Source of the DNA: Klebsormidium nitens
Lineage: Eukaryota; Streptophyta; Klebsormidiophyceae; Klebsormidiales; Klebsormidiaceae
Length of the DNA: 34,948 nt
NCBI GenBank assembly: GCA_000708835.1
Contig: DF237659.1
Location: 7,368 to 42,315 of the forward strand
Reading direction: 5' to 3'
A program made the position numbers and the translations under genes. The notes beneath the pieces are model-generated. The model was not told where the DNA came from. It saw only the letters and a list, made by a program, of their open reading frames with translations, and made no database searches. Positions 1 to 11,495 of this stretch are shown here, piece after piece (the stretch's first letter is position 1; each line of letters opens with the position of its first letter).

Positions 1-40
1 AGCCATTTCTGCATGGTGCCAAAAGCTTGCGCCCCATGAG

Positions 41-69
41 AGAACTTGAACTTCTCAAGTTCAAGTTCT
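41..69. repeat. perfect 13-bp inverted repeat (hairpin)
   Basis: AGAACTTGAACTT at 41-53 is the exact reverse complement of 57-69, with a 3-base CTC loop. It lies well beyond the 3' end of the polymerase gene. The function is unknown; it could be a small foldback element or part of a terminator for a gene further left. Confidence 0.7.
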
Positions 70-808
70 GAGGAGCGCCGGCATCCCGGCGGCATTTATA
101 GGTTGGGGGTGGTGGTTTAAGGCGGCTCTAAGATTGATCCTCAACATCTACATAAGATCGAATATAGCTGCATACACAGTCACATAATATGAGATGCCGC
201 ATGATGACCTTGCTCATGGCGGCTGTACACCTATACTTACCCCATGTGCGCCCAACTCCTGCACCCGCGGCCCAAAATCATGAAGCATATACGCTTTCAA
301 CATCTACCGTCATGTTCAAAATAGCCAGCCAATCAGAAGTATACCTACATGTAAGATGTATGACCTGTAGTGTATACCGTCTTCGCGCAGAATTAGAAAG
401 CAACATCCAAAAGTTCGAAATACGTATAGATTGCATCACGCCTCTCATTTTTCAAAGTGTGCACATGTAATCAGGGTGAGGACCGAGGAAGCATGCAATT
501 TCCTCCGTTCAAGACTGCTCGTTCAATGATTTCATTTCACAACCGACCGTTTTACCGGTACGGGTACAAGTTCAATTGAGGGCAATGTAAGTGTGGAGCT
601 GACGATATGCACAGGCCAGCAGATCCATCACGACGACCATCTTTGAACGCAGCAACCCCCATCTGGTCAGAGCTAGGCTAAGCTAAACTGCTTCGGACTG
701 AGCTCCCGAAACCCATATCAACAGCAACCTACTAGCTAGTCCAAAGCAGAGAAAGGAAACCAGCCCCACGTGTCCAAGCTTCCGCGTCTAGCATCCCGTT
801 TTTCCGCT
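70..808. other. 3' flank of the polymerase gene, no gene seen
   Basis: Short ORFs here show no family motif and no convincing exon signals. The part nearest 808 is presumably the 3' UTR of the minus-strand polymerase gene. I see no RNA gene or mobile element. Confidence 0.5.
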
Positions 809-3800
809 CTACTTCGCTGCGTACCAATTCTTGGCGTGCTTCGCATCGACCGCCAACGCCACTTTCAGAATGTTCTCGCCATCGAATGGATGCGCCATGG
901 CATGAACCACACGGCTCAAGGCCTCGTCCGCGCTCTCCTCCGGCCCTTCCAGGATCATCTCGTCGTGCACTTGCAGCAAAAGCCGCCACCCTAGTTCCGC
1001 CAGCCGGGCGTCGCGGGACAGCTCCAGCATGGCCAGCATCGCCACGTCAGCAGCGCTCCCCTGTGAGCACGCGAAAGAGGTCAGAAAAGCCGAAATAAGA
1101 ACGCGGCTGCGTTGCAGAATCTGCCGCCTTTTACCCTTTTCAAAGAATGCTCTTCGCAAACTGAAAAGTGACCAAGACTTTCTCCCTCTTCGGCAATTGA
1201 AAGCCTTTCCCCTACTAAACTGCCTGAACCAGGCAGTCGCCTGGTCTATCGAACCGATTACCACAGCTTCTGCGCGAGTTCATCCCCTTCTACCGAGAAC
1301 GAAATACAAGATCCGGACATCCTCGCTCTTTTTGACACCTTTTTCTACTGCGCTCTGCATCCCAGCTGCTTTCCAAATGAGTCTCGGCGACCGCCCTACC
1401 TGCACGGGGGTGTTGATGGCTGCCCGCTCCATGTGGCTCTCCAGCAGCCGGTTCCTGCTGTTGATGTCGGGCAAGCGCCGCCGCCGCCCGAGCAGCGTCG
1501 GGACGTACCCCGTCTTCTTGGCCTCCTCGATGCGCGCCTTCTGCCACCGCTTCACCTCCTGCCGCGCCGCGTACCACAGCTTCACCGTCTCCTGCGCCTC
1601 CTCCAACGTCACCTGGAGAGACACGACACTTGGATGACGTCATGACTGCGTTGATGTGAACTCATGGGGAGGTTTAAGTAGAGGAAAGAGATTCAACCTT
1701 CACCTCCTGGGCACGCCGCGTACCACAGGTTCACCGTCTTCTCTGCGGCTCCTCCAGCGTCATTTCGAGGGTTTGGCACTCGGATGACGTCACGGTTACG
1801 TCAAAATGAATGTCGTGGGGAGGTTCCAAACGAGTACAAGAGTTCAAACAAAACCTGCTCTCATGGCGGACCGCAGATTTACCTCTGTCCTGCGCCTCCT
1901 ATTACGTCACTCACCGACTGAAGTTTGTGTTTTCAACACAAACAGGATTGATTGAATCATGGAGAGGACTGAAGCTACGCTTCATAGTGCAACCAAGTAG
2001 GGTCGGGCAAGAATCACGCTCACGACGTCCTGACCTGGCTTGCGACAAGCTCTCATTGTCTAACTTAAAATCTGAGACCTGGAAGGAACTTCCAATGCCA
2101 CGAGCACGCCGCCAACCTCGACCCAAGAGCCAACCCTCTGCTGACGTCACGAAAGAGACCGGCCACCCAAGAGCCAAACCCTGCTGACTTCATGGACAAA
2201 TCCCACCACAACCCGCCCACCTTCCAGTCCTTGCTCAGCCCCGCCGCCGTTTTCCCATACGCGATGGAGAAGTTGAGCATCTTGGCCTTGCGGCGCTCCG
2301 CCCCGAAGACGTCCTTGAGCATCGGCGCGGGCGCGGGAACGGTGCCGTCTTTTGAGTCCCACTCGAGGAGGACCTCGCCGCGCTCTACGGCTTCCCGGAC
2401 GTGCGCGTACATGTTGACGGCTGTGCGCGAGTGGAAGTCGCCACCCGCCTCGAAAGCGTCTTTCATGCTCTGGCAGTCGGCCAGGTGGGCGAGCAGGCGT
2501 AGCTCCAACTGGGGGTGAGAGGGGGGGTTCAGTATCGTGGGGGAGGGGGGGTGACAGGATAGCGGGATAACTATTGAATGGACACGGACAATATTCCGTC
2601 GCTTCCAACGCGTTTTCCATTCTCTGGCAGGTGGCAATTTGCGCAGAATGAGAGTAGGGGGGTCAGACTGAAAATAGCATGGGGGGGTAACATCAAACAG
2701 AGTTCGGGTTGACATCCGAGTGGAGACAGAAAAGTTAATCCGCTGAGTGACCCAAACAAGAGTCTGTGACCTCCGGCGCCACCGACTAGTAGTGGGCCAG
2801 CTTTGCGAGTCGCTGCAACCTCAAGTGGGGCCGAGAGGGGACGGTCCGACTGCAAGCAAGCAGTTCTTCTGCAGGAACTTGTAACAGCCGACTTGAAAAC
2901 TCCTGAGTTGACTAGTTCCTCGAACTCTAGAGCAACCTACTTCAAACGGAGGAATATACACAAACTAATCGGTGGGCCTTACCTGACCATAATCAGCCAC
3001 GATGAGCGTGTTGCCTGGGGATGCCACAAAGGCCTGTCGAATCTTGTAGCGGTCTTTCTCGAGGGCGGGCTGGTTCTGCAGGCGGAAAGGGAAATGGCTA
3101 CAGATGTACTCGTATCGAAACCCGACAAGCAACGACAAAAGTTGGAGATAATGAGGCAATCAAAATCAGTTGTTTCGCCAAACATTCCTTTGATCGGCTA
3201 GGTGAGATAAATTCCAAAAGGAAGTGTGTACCAGCTTGGGTGCAACGTAAGCTGGAACTGCATCAAAGAAGGAAAGCAAGTAATCAACCTATCAAACTAG
3301 TCTGGACAGACGACATTGATGCAGCGGATTGGGCCAGAAGAACAAAACCACAACAAAAGTTTTAACATCTTGCCTGCAGGTTGGGCTTCCTGGCGCTGAG
3401 CCGGCCCGTCTCGGTGTTGATGTTGAGCGAGCAGTGCACCCGCTTGTCCGGACCCAGCATCTGGTCTCCTTGGAGCGGCTGAATGAACCCCGACAGCAGC
3501 GTGCTAATCGCGGAAACTTCGATCAGCGCCGCGATTGCGTGGCACGCTGCCTTGCCTTGAACGCCCCCTCCGAAGGCGGCGTATGCGGTGCCGTACTTGG
3601 AGACGTCGTCCTTTGGAGCGTCCTGCAGACAGCGGGGCAATTAACATAACCATACCGTCTAATGGTGATAGATCTACGGAACTGAAAGCACTGAAAATCG
3701 TTGACTGACCAACCTAAAACCCTAAGGACAAAATGAGTTACTCCGCACCTGAACCCACCCTAACCACCAGGTGAACCCCGCCCGTCCTCCTGTACCTTAA

Positions 3801-6800
3801 GTTCCTTGTACTATTGAAGTATATTCCTATGGATTTCAGTACTGAGAAAGCTAGAAAGCGCTCCTCAGTTGGCCACTCATCGGGGGGTGGCTTAGCGCAG
3901 GTTGCGGCATAAACTATGACTTCGTCATAACAGGAAAGATTATTATTTTGCACGGTGGCTAAGCAGGCCCCGTCCGACTTCCGGCGTTTCATACGCGACA
4001 CTAGTTGTTTAAACCAATCTTTCCAAGGTCCGAGCCACCAAATGCTCCTCCCTTTGCTTCAGTATGCTTGCGAGTTTGATGGATGAACCTATCAAGCTGA
4101 CGGCATCGCACTTTCGGCCACAGCAGATTTGCACGGCGTTCATCGTTGCACACGGCGACAACCTGAGCAGTGCCAATGATAAGAGCAGCCGCGCTTGCTA
4201 CGCATGTCCTCATTACCAGAAAACTGGAACCAATGGCAAATGAGCTCTTCGCACCTCTGAATCGCTATCCGTTGGCTCGAAGCTCCACTCCAGTCCTCAA
4301 TACATAAAGCTTACGACTCCAAAATCCGGTTTCAATCCATCACGCTCCAAACCCAAAATTCAAACCACAATCGCTGCTCACCTCTGAATCGATATCCGTC
4401 GGCTCGAAGCTCCCCTCCAGTCCTCAATACATAAAGCTAACGATCTCCAAAATCCGGTTTCAATCCATCACGCTCCAAACCCAGAACCCAAACCCCAATC
4501 TCTGCTCACCTCTGAGTCGCTATCCGTCGGCTCGAAGCTCCCCTGGTCGTCCTCCTCTACTTTGGGCGTCCCTCCAATCAATGGCCACGACAGATAAGGC
4601 TCACGCTTCAGACCCCTCCGAAACCCAAGTTTACTGCCGAAGTCGAGTTCTCCAAACTTCGCATTCCAAACAAGCGAGCATTTCGGCTTACCTCGTTATC
4701 GCTATCCGTCGGCTCGAAGCTCCCCTCGTCGTCCTCGTCCACTTCGGGTGTCGCCCAGTCAATGGCCACCTTGCCCGCGAGCGCCTTGAGCACCGGTCCG
4801 CTGACAGCTGGCCACCCGGAGGGGGTCCAAACCTCCACTGGTAAGTCGACCCCCAGACCGGTGAGCGTGATGTCACGCTGCTTCTTGGGGGGCTTGCCCT
4901 CGCGGCCGGGCTCAATGTAGCCGTCCGTGTTGGGTACCTGGGAAAAACCAATTGTGTCATGGGAGGCCCTTTGTAGTGGGCTTTACTGAATCCCTTTACC
5001 TGGCTCTACTTCCTATGCTTTGTTGCGGTGATACAAGAGGCAAGCATCTTTGATTGGGTTGCCGGTAAGGACTTTCGCGAAACATAGAGCGCAGTGACAC
5101 TTGCGGGCCAGATTCGATGCGGGTATTGTGTGCGCTGATAAGCACGCAACATCGGCCATCGAACCGATTCGAAACCGAAGAAAAAGATCCTTGCCAATAC
5201 AATCCCAGTCCTTTGGTGATTACTTGGAGGTTCCGGCTTCATTGAAGAAGCGCTTGTACTTCACCAGGGGATCATCACTCGAAACTGCCACTGATTAAGG
5301 AAACGTTACATCTTATTTGCATGCATCCAAGTATCTTGGACGATAATCGGCATCAATCCTGCTTGGTTGTGGCACCCACCTTGAAGACCTTGGACATCGG
5401 AAGCGACTCCTTGCTGTCCGGCTTGCTGTTTTGAATGCCCCCAAAAAGGAGCTGGCGAATCTGAATGTCGCTTCCAACGTTCATGAGCACCGCGTCGGGG
5501 CACCGCTTGGCGGCCCACCGCCGAAATCGCTCTACCGCGCGCGCCTGCTCCGTCAGGGCCAACTGCAACAGTTGGAGAGTATCAAGACGCCGTCAACTTT
5601 CCTTTTTCCTTTTCAAGACACCGCCAAGTTGTGACTGGTCTGTTTTTTCTACGAGCTTGTGATTCTAAAAGACTGAGCAAAGGCCACCACAATCACTCTC
5701 GCAAACCAGGATCCCAGGAAAATCTGTGAAATGGGACGAGCAGTTCGCTGAGCGAACGAATGACTCGTTTGGCCTGCATCACCATGTGCTGTGGTGGTGA
5801 CAACCAGCGGTAAATGTTGGTATAATGTAGACCAATGTTATGAGGTACCCGTTTAATAAAAGCTCAGCCGTTCCTAACCCAGAAGCACGGAGGAGCCCAA
5901 TGACCACTTTTACCCAAAGGATCGAGAAAAGTTCCTCCAGCTTGACACCAATCTCCCGACCAGCTTACCTTCTCCATCTTCGCAAGGTGATCAGTGTCAA
6001 CGAGCATGCCGTTCCGCTCCATATCCGTCAGCAGTTCCCCAAACGGCTGGTAGTAGCGCTCGTAGCAGTCCCAAAGCGTCCCGCGCATGTCGTCACCCAC
6101 GCCTCGCCAGGCAGTGGCCTCCAGCTTCGCCTTGAGAGCCGCCCAAAGCTGCCACGTGGCCTGACATGGAAAGAGCATCGACAAACGTCAGGAACGGGTG
6201 AGTCAAAAACAACCTGGTCCCCATATCCAAGGCTTCCAGAAATTGCGAAGCTGAGACCTCTCTGGCGAGCAGTAGCTAAGAGTAGCAGCCCGAAATGTGT
6301 CCTACATGCAGCACATCAGTGTTTATATTGTGTCGCAATTGGACATGAAGATGCTCGAGAGCACCGCAGAACAGCGACCCCCTACTGCACACTTCACAAA
6401 CTTGATCCCCTTCGCTTCGATAGCATTCTGCGAAACCTCACTTTAACGTCAGCGCGAGTTTACCAACCAGACCAGAATGGTCTTCGGTCGGGCAGCCAGA
6501 CTCGGCCACACAAAGCAGGTCAGCACACAAGAGCGCTCCCCGCTCACCGTGGCATCGTACGCTGCATACTGCACGAACGCCTCCCGCGTCTCCGGCGCCG
6601 TCTGCAGCTCCTCAATCGGCGGCAGCACCTTCAATTTCCCCTCCGCCCCATCCTTCTTGATGTTTGGCCTTCCGAACAGCGTCGCCATGCCGATCTTGGC
6701 GTTCGTCTTTTCGCCCATTATCTCGCGGTCCGCTGTTAGCGACTCGAGTGAGTAGCCCGCGCCGGCCTTTTTATCGCGGGCGGAATCGTAGAGGCGCGCC

Positions 6801-9800
6801 ATGTGCATGGTGTCCGCGTGGAGGCCCCGCGCGTCGACGCCGTGGTTGTGGAGGATGTGGCGGTCGAAGCTGTAGTTGTGCCACACCTGGGGGAGAGCGA
6901 AAAAAATGCTTGTGGGACGTCTGACGCCTCTGCTGAACGGACGTGGTAGACGGGAAGTTCGACGGGAAGGAGAGCGAAGGAGATCTCCGAAAGCGAACGA
7001 CGCTTATGATGAAGCCGGAAGTGAAGGAATTTCATTGTGCGTATTCAAATTAGGAAAAGGCTCTGGAACGTACAAATCGATGCCGATCACTTGCTGGCCT
7101 CGCATTCGGCGTCAATTGCGAAAAATTTGCTATTTGGGAGGCGGTACTGGCGCTTTACCATTTCCTGCATCTATTGCTGTAATTCCATATTCCAAAAGGA
7201 GTGAAGGGCTAAAAGTCAAATGTAAGGGGAGAAACTTATTCCGCATCTCCCTGCTTCTTTTATCTACCGTCGTGATAGATAGTTGGCACAAACTGACAAA
7301 AAAACCGAGTCCAGAACCGCAAAAAGACTCCTGAAATGTTGAAGCAGAAACTTTTCCTCACAGAAGGCACATTCCCCAGGATCTGACGATATGAAAGCTT
7401 CGACTCCTTGAATAGCAACAGATTGGAGCAGTACATCGGGTGCATTTCTCAGATCCAACGTGTAGCCCACCTTCTTGATGGTCGGATCTTCAAAGAAGCT
7501 CTTGAACGGCGCCAGCAGCTCCTGTCCCCCCCCCAGCAGGTCCACGAACACGCAACTATTCCCGGCCCCCCAGTCGACGTCCGGCCCCGCATAGAACGTG
7601 AAGCACGTCATCATGCCATGACCCACGGGGCTCTCCTTCTTGACGTCAATCTCCATCACCTCCGTGTCGCACGCAAACACGCGCGCGCGGTGTGACGTCA
7701 GCGCCAGCTCAGCAACCCGCTCCGCCTCGGCGAGGTCGCTCACCAGAAGGACCGCCTCGTCCCGCGCCGCGAGCGCCGCGGCGACCGCCGCTTTGGCTTC
7801 GGCTTCCGTCGGGACGGGAAGCGGTTCCGGAGGCGGAGCGTCTGGCTCCGACTTCAGGGCAGCCTTCGCGCGCGGCTTGCGCATTGCGGGGGCTCTCCGC
7901 GGTCCTGACCCCGTCTTCTCGGACCCCGTCTTGGAGAGTCGTTCGCCGAAGACCGTGCTGCTCCGCAGGAGAGGCGACATGCTTTGCGCCGGGGTCAGGG
8001 TCTGCGCAAACGGCGCAGAGGACCCGTTTCCGGGAGTCCGTGGCTGTGCACTGAGACCACCTCCGAGAGTGTGAAGGTCCGCCGCTGCTTCGATTGGCTG
8101 AGAATTTACCCCTAGAGGAACGTCCGCCACCGCGAACCCGGCATCTGAAGCACGCTCAGGGGGGTGGAGAGCGCCGGTGCCATTTCCGAGTACTCCAACA
8201 AACTGCAATTGGACCTCCAGACCCCCCTCTGCGGTCAGCACCTCGCCCACCGGCAGCCCAGGAACCCCCTGCTGTCCCAACAGCCTAGTGCTGTCGACCC
8301 TTTCTCCTTCCTCTGGCTGCAGTCTGCCCTCCTGGATCCGCCCCGCAGCCGGCATCTGCCCACTTGACACTGCTCCCACAACCGGCTTAACAGCCTCCTC
8401 GGCTGGCTTCGAAACCCTGGCCGTCTTCCTACCCACCCCTCTAGTTCTCGTTGCGGCCCCGAGACCGTCTCCTGGTGTCAAAGCCTCCGCCGCTTCCCCC
8501 TCCGCAATCTCAACCGTCGCCTCTGGCGTGGACGTCGCCCGCCAACTCCTTGTCGGCCGCTTCTGCGACACGGTGGCGCCAGCCCCGCTTGCAGACCCCA
8601 AGGCCTTCGTCTCTCCATTCTTTTCCTCCTCAGCAAACCGCAACCCTTTAGGCCGGTTCACTTTGGGCTTCTCTTTGACAATGCCCCTGTCTTTGCCTCC
8701 AAGCTCTCCATTTGCAGTGCTGGTCTCCGGGGCGATCGGTTCACCTGGCCCGTCCTGTGCCAAGACAGCATCCTGCACCTTTGGATCCCTGGCCGCTGGG
8801 ACTTTAGGTGATACGGGAGAAACAGCCTTCGCAGCCCCTGCTTTTACCCTAGCTCCATTGGTCAGGGCAGCGTCCCCAGGACTCTCTGCTTCCAAACCTT
8901 TCGCTTCCACTTTGACAGCAGACTCGACACCTGCACCCTCTACCTCCGTGGCCAGAGTTTTACTGCGCCGTGGCTTTCTTGGCTTAAACGGCGGTCTCTT
9001 CTTCCCTTCGTCGCAAACGGCGCTTCGCTTTGGCTCCAAATGAGTCTCCGCTTCCCCACCCCAAGCTTCAACCAAAGTGGCCCCTTGAGGGGGGCCCTGC
9101 ACTGCGCTGCTTGAGACCTCCTTGTTTGCCTCAGGAATGGGGCTCAAAGGTACGTTTGGAGGTCCATGCATGGGGCGACTTTCAGCGGACTGCTCACGTT
9201 GACGAGCAATCTGCGGCGAGTTGCGCGCTCTGTGCGCCTGTTCCTCCACAAATTCCTCCTCAAGGAGCTTCGAGCTAGCATCAGTTCGCTGCAAGGAAGC
9301 CCAGAGCTTCAAGTTCTCGGGCGACTCGTATGTTGCTCCAGGTATAACCCTCCCAAACTCGGTATGGGCACCGGTTTGCACCGCTGGATTGATGGCTATT
9401 TTCACGCTTCCTGGAGGCCTCGCCTTTTGCCAGGGCTCCTGATCCCTGTCCCAATCGCCTCCCCCCCTCCAGTATGACGCCCGTTCTGTAATAGGCTGGG
9501 CTTCCTGCAAGCATGGCTTGCTGCTGGAGGGGCGGAAGGCGGGCAGGCTCCGATTGGCGCTCCCAGCAGTGCCGGGGAGTGTCTGAGCAGGGGAAGAACC
9601 CAGAGCCAGGGGGCCCCACAGCAGGGAGACACTCTGGACGAGAAGAGAGCTGCAGAAAGAAAGTGGAAGCAGGGTCATGCATCTTCAAAACCTCCTACGC
9701 TGTGCACAGGATTTCCTGCTCGCAACAAACATACTCAGAATTGACAAAGCCGATCATAAGTGCCAAGTGCAACCTTCACTGGTTTCAAAAGCCTCGTTGT

Positions 9801-10126
9801 CGCTTTCGCAAAAGCGAACGAGATTGACGACACTTTTGAGGCGACTGATTGATACTTTGATGATAAGGAGAAGGGACAGAAGCATACCTGGAAGAGCCCT
9901 GTTTGCCATAGCTCTGCAGGGCGTGTGAGACCTTGGCCACGGGGCCCTCAGCCGCCGACAGCATCTCCAGTCTGAGGGCAGACATGCTGACAATGTGCTG
10001 GAATCGAGATGCAAGCTGCAATACGGCCTGACGCTGCGCAGGCCCAGTTTGCATCAGGAGGCCGCCACCACTGCACAAGAGATGCTTCAATGACTTTGAG
10101 AGTTTGTAAGGAATTATTTTTGACAT
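809..10126 (-). CDS. POP: plant organellar DNA polymerase (POP, family A; POLIA/POLIB-like)
   Basis: This is the replicative polymerase of chloroplasts and mitochondria. Exons, in transcript order on the minus strand: 10126-9888, 9649-7471, 6886-6548, 6160-5969, 5562-5380, 4937-4692, 3622-3374, 3075-2983, 2508-2221, 1612-1400, 1060-809. They total 4473 nt (~1490 aa) and the frame holds across every junction. The 3'-5' exonuclease shows ACDTEVMEI (~residue 740), NYSFDRHIL (exon 3) and QYAAYDA. Polymerase motif A is VADYGQLELRLLAHLA, motif B RRKAKMLNFSIAYGKTA, motif C LLQVHDEMIL. The protein ends in NWYAAK, as I recall for plant POPs. The first ~50 residues are Lys/Arg/Ser/Leu-rich without acids, which suits an organellar transit peptide. 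Residues ~80-690 are Pro/Ala/Glu/Lys-rich low complexity, making the protein ~400 residues longer than Arabidopsis POLIA. The start is the first in-frame ATG of exon 1. No inactivating change is visible. Confidence 0.95.
1551..1995 (-). repeat. ~148-bp tandem duplication of a POP exon 5' edge inside the adjacent intron
   Basis: The segment 1551-1698 covers the first 62 nt of the exon ending at 1612 plus the intron's 3' end. It is repeated at 1699-1846. A third, decayed copy is traceable at ~1847-1995 (CCTGCGCCTCCT at 1591 recurs at 1889). In copy 2 the splice acceptor (CTCCAG on the minus strand) is lost, so only the original edge is usable. Confidence 0.8.
2121..2196. repeat. 44-bp imperfect direct repeat in a POP intron
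   Basis: The sequence starting ACCCAAGAGCC at 2121 recurs at 2165, followed in both copies by a CCCT(C)TGCTGAC block. It sits directly inside the donor of the exon that ends at 2221. Confidence 0.7.
3076..3373 (-). other. GC-AG intron in POP
   Basis: On the minus strand the exon ending at 3374 reads AACCTGCAG followed by GCAAGA, and the next exon begins AACCAG after CTGCAG. Protein continuity (PNLQ joined to NQPALEKDRYK) fixes both ends. The donor is therefore GC, not GT, in the usual AG|GCAAG context of minor GC-AG introns. No usable GT donor lies nearby. Confidence 0.85.
4240..4585 (-). repeat. three tandem copies of a POP exon 3' edge with splice donor, in the downstream intron
   Basis: The end of the exon 4937-4692 encodes EGSFEPTDSDNE followed by a GT donor. 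Copies of this edge occur at about 4245-4290, 4370-4417 and 4500-4585 (CTCGAAGCTCC at 4276, 4403 and 4531; original at 4713). Spacings are 127, 128 and 182 bp. Each copy still encodes a FEPTDSDSE-like end. The two copies at ~4380 and ~4508 are followed on the minus strand by GAG|GTGAGC, a good donor; the ~4250 copy has GAG|GTGCGA. The copy nearest the exon matches it over ~75 bp. Confidence 0.85.
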
Positions 10127-10353
10127 CAGTTTTTGCGGTCTTGATTGGCAAAGTGTTGAAGTAGCGTGTGCAAAACACTGACCAGAAAAATATGATGGTC
10201 AGATACTTCCAAGAAAACCGTAGTGTTCTTGTGGAAGTGCAATTTGCTGATCAGACTTTGCCTTCTTCAACATGCCAAGGGCTTTTCTTCTGAGAACGCG
10301 CCACAGCATTCAGCTACAGCATAAGGAGAGTGCATGAAGAATTCGAGAACAAG

Positions 10354-10361
10354 TTTTTATA
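10354..10361 (-). promoter_or_regulatory. candidate TATA box for POP
   Basis: The minus strand reads CCCCTATAAAAACT here, about 230 nt upstream of the POP start codon. This is sequence match and position only; no transcript start is known. Confidence 0.35.
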
Positions 10362-11495
10362 GGGGGAAAGTCAGGACACGCATCAATAAGACAAAATCAG
10401 ATAAAAGCACCCTCGATGGTAGTGGTGGGACAAAAGTGTCCCCTAGATTCCAAACGCTCAGACCTTCCCCGAGCAAAACCTGTACTTTCATGAGTTTGTA
10501 AACTGGGAATCATTCCCAAAGGAACCTTCATGAGCAAGGGTAAGTAACATGGTGCTACATGGTGCTACAATATGTCTTGTAAGGAGACAAACGATTGCAA
10601 ACATGTTATTTCGCGAGTTTAGTTGATGACAGGGGGTGTGCAAATTTTGAAGACTGTACAGAATACATGTAAGACTGCATAGTTGGATTCAATAGGAAAC
10701 AACAAAATTACGGATGAGAAGCTGTAGCACCGCCAATTCATAGAGCACATACTTGTAGACCAACAAACAAGCTACCCAAACTTCAGTTGTTAGAGAAAAG
10801 AAAGCTTTGAAAGAAAAGCCTCCTTACCTTACGAGTAGGGCCTAAGCGACAATGGAATAACTGGCTTCAGACATCCGCTTGAAACCATTCCCAATGCAAA
10901 CGGCTTCACCCAAGCAGGAATCAAGCGTGTCCAACGTACTTTTAGAGTATCTCAAACCATTACAATGACGCTCAGCAACGTTTCCGTTCCCGTCCCTCGC
11001 CCTTGCACCATTCTCATGTTGATGGAACGCCCCCTCCGAAACACCAAGTCTACGCGCCAAATTTGAGGGAGTGTCGTCTGACTGAGAGGGAGTGTCGTCT
11101 TCTGAGTCGGAGCTTGGCAGCCGCTCAGGAGTTCTCACAACGGAACGGAATGGCGCGCGGAATGTTTCCGCATCAGTCAACAGATCGTCGGATCCGCCCG
11201 GGGGTGCAAACGAGTCGGACTCGGAGCAGGGCGCGTTCCGTCAACCTTGTCTACGGGTGCGCAGAACGGGACCGGAAAGAGCCAGCAAAAGGGCCATGAA
11301 GTTTAACTTTTTACGAGAAACAGAAGATTTGAGCCAATCCTGGACGCCCACTTTCTGCTTGTACAGGTACTGAAGTAGAAACCATCATTTGCTCTAGCTG
11401 AACTGAGACTGAAGTCCTCTCTTTGATTTGAGCACAGGAGGAGTTCATTGGGGCGTTCTTCTGCTTAGCACAATCAGAACGATCAGGAATCATTC
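10362..11495. other. intergenic region between divergent genes
   Basis: This lies between the minus-strand polymerase and the plus-strand aldehyde dehydrogenase, so it holds both upstream regions. A 10-bp direct repeat (CATGGTGCTA) sits near 10549-10569. A Ser/Asp-rich minus ORF at 10842-11180 contains a direct repeat (AGGGAGTGTCGTCT twice, 11067-11100) encoding DDTPSxSDDTPS. It starts only at a non-ATG codon and has no recognisable domain, so I do not call it a gene. Confidence 0.5.

Noticed and set aside
5840-6739. 299-codon plus-strand open frame
   Set aside because: It lies antisense to three POP exons and their introns, has no motif, and the minus-strand reading matches the polymerase family.
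8177-9043. 288-codon plus-strand open frame
   Set aside because: It is the antisense shadow of the long low-complexity POP exon; Pro/Ser-rich content mirrors the Glu/Ala/Lys codons on the other strand.
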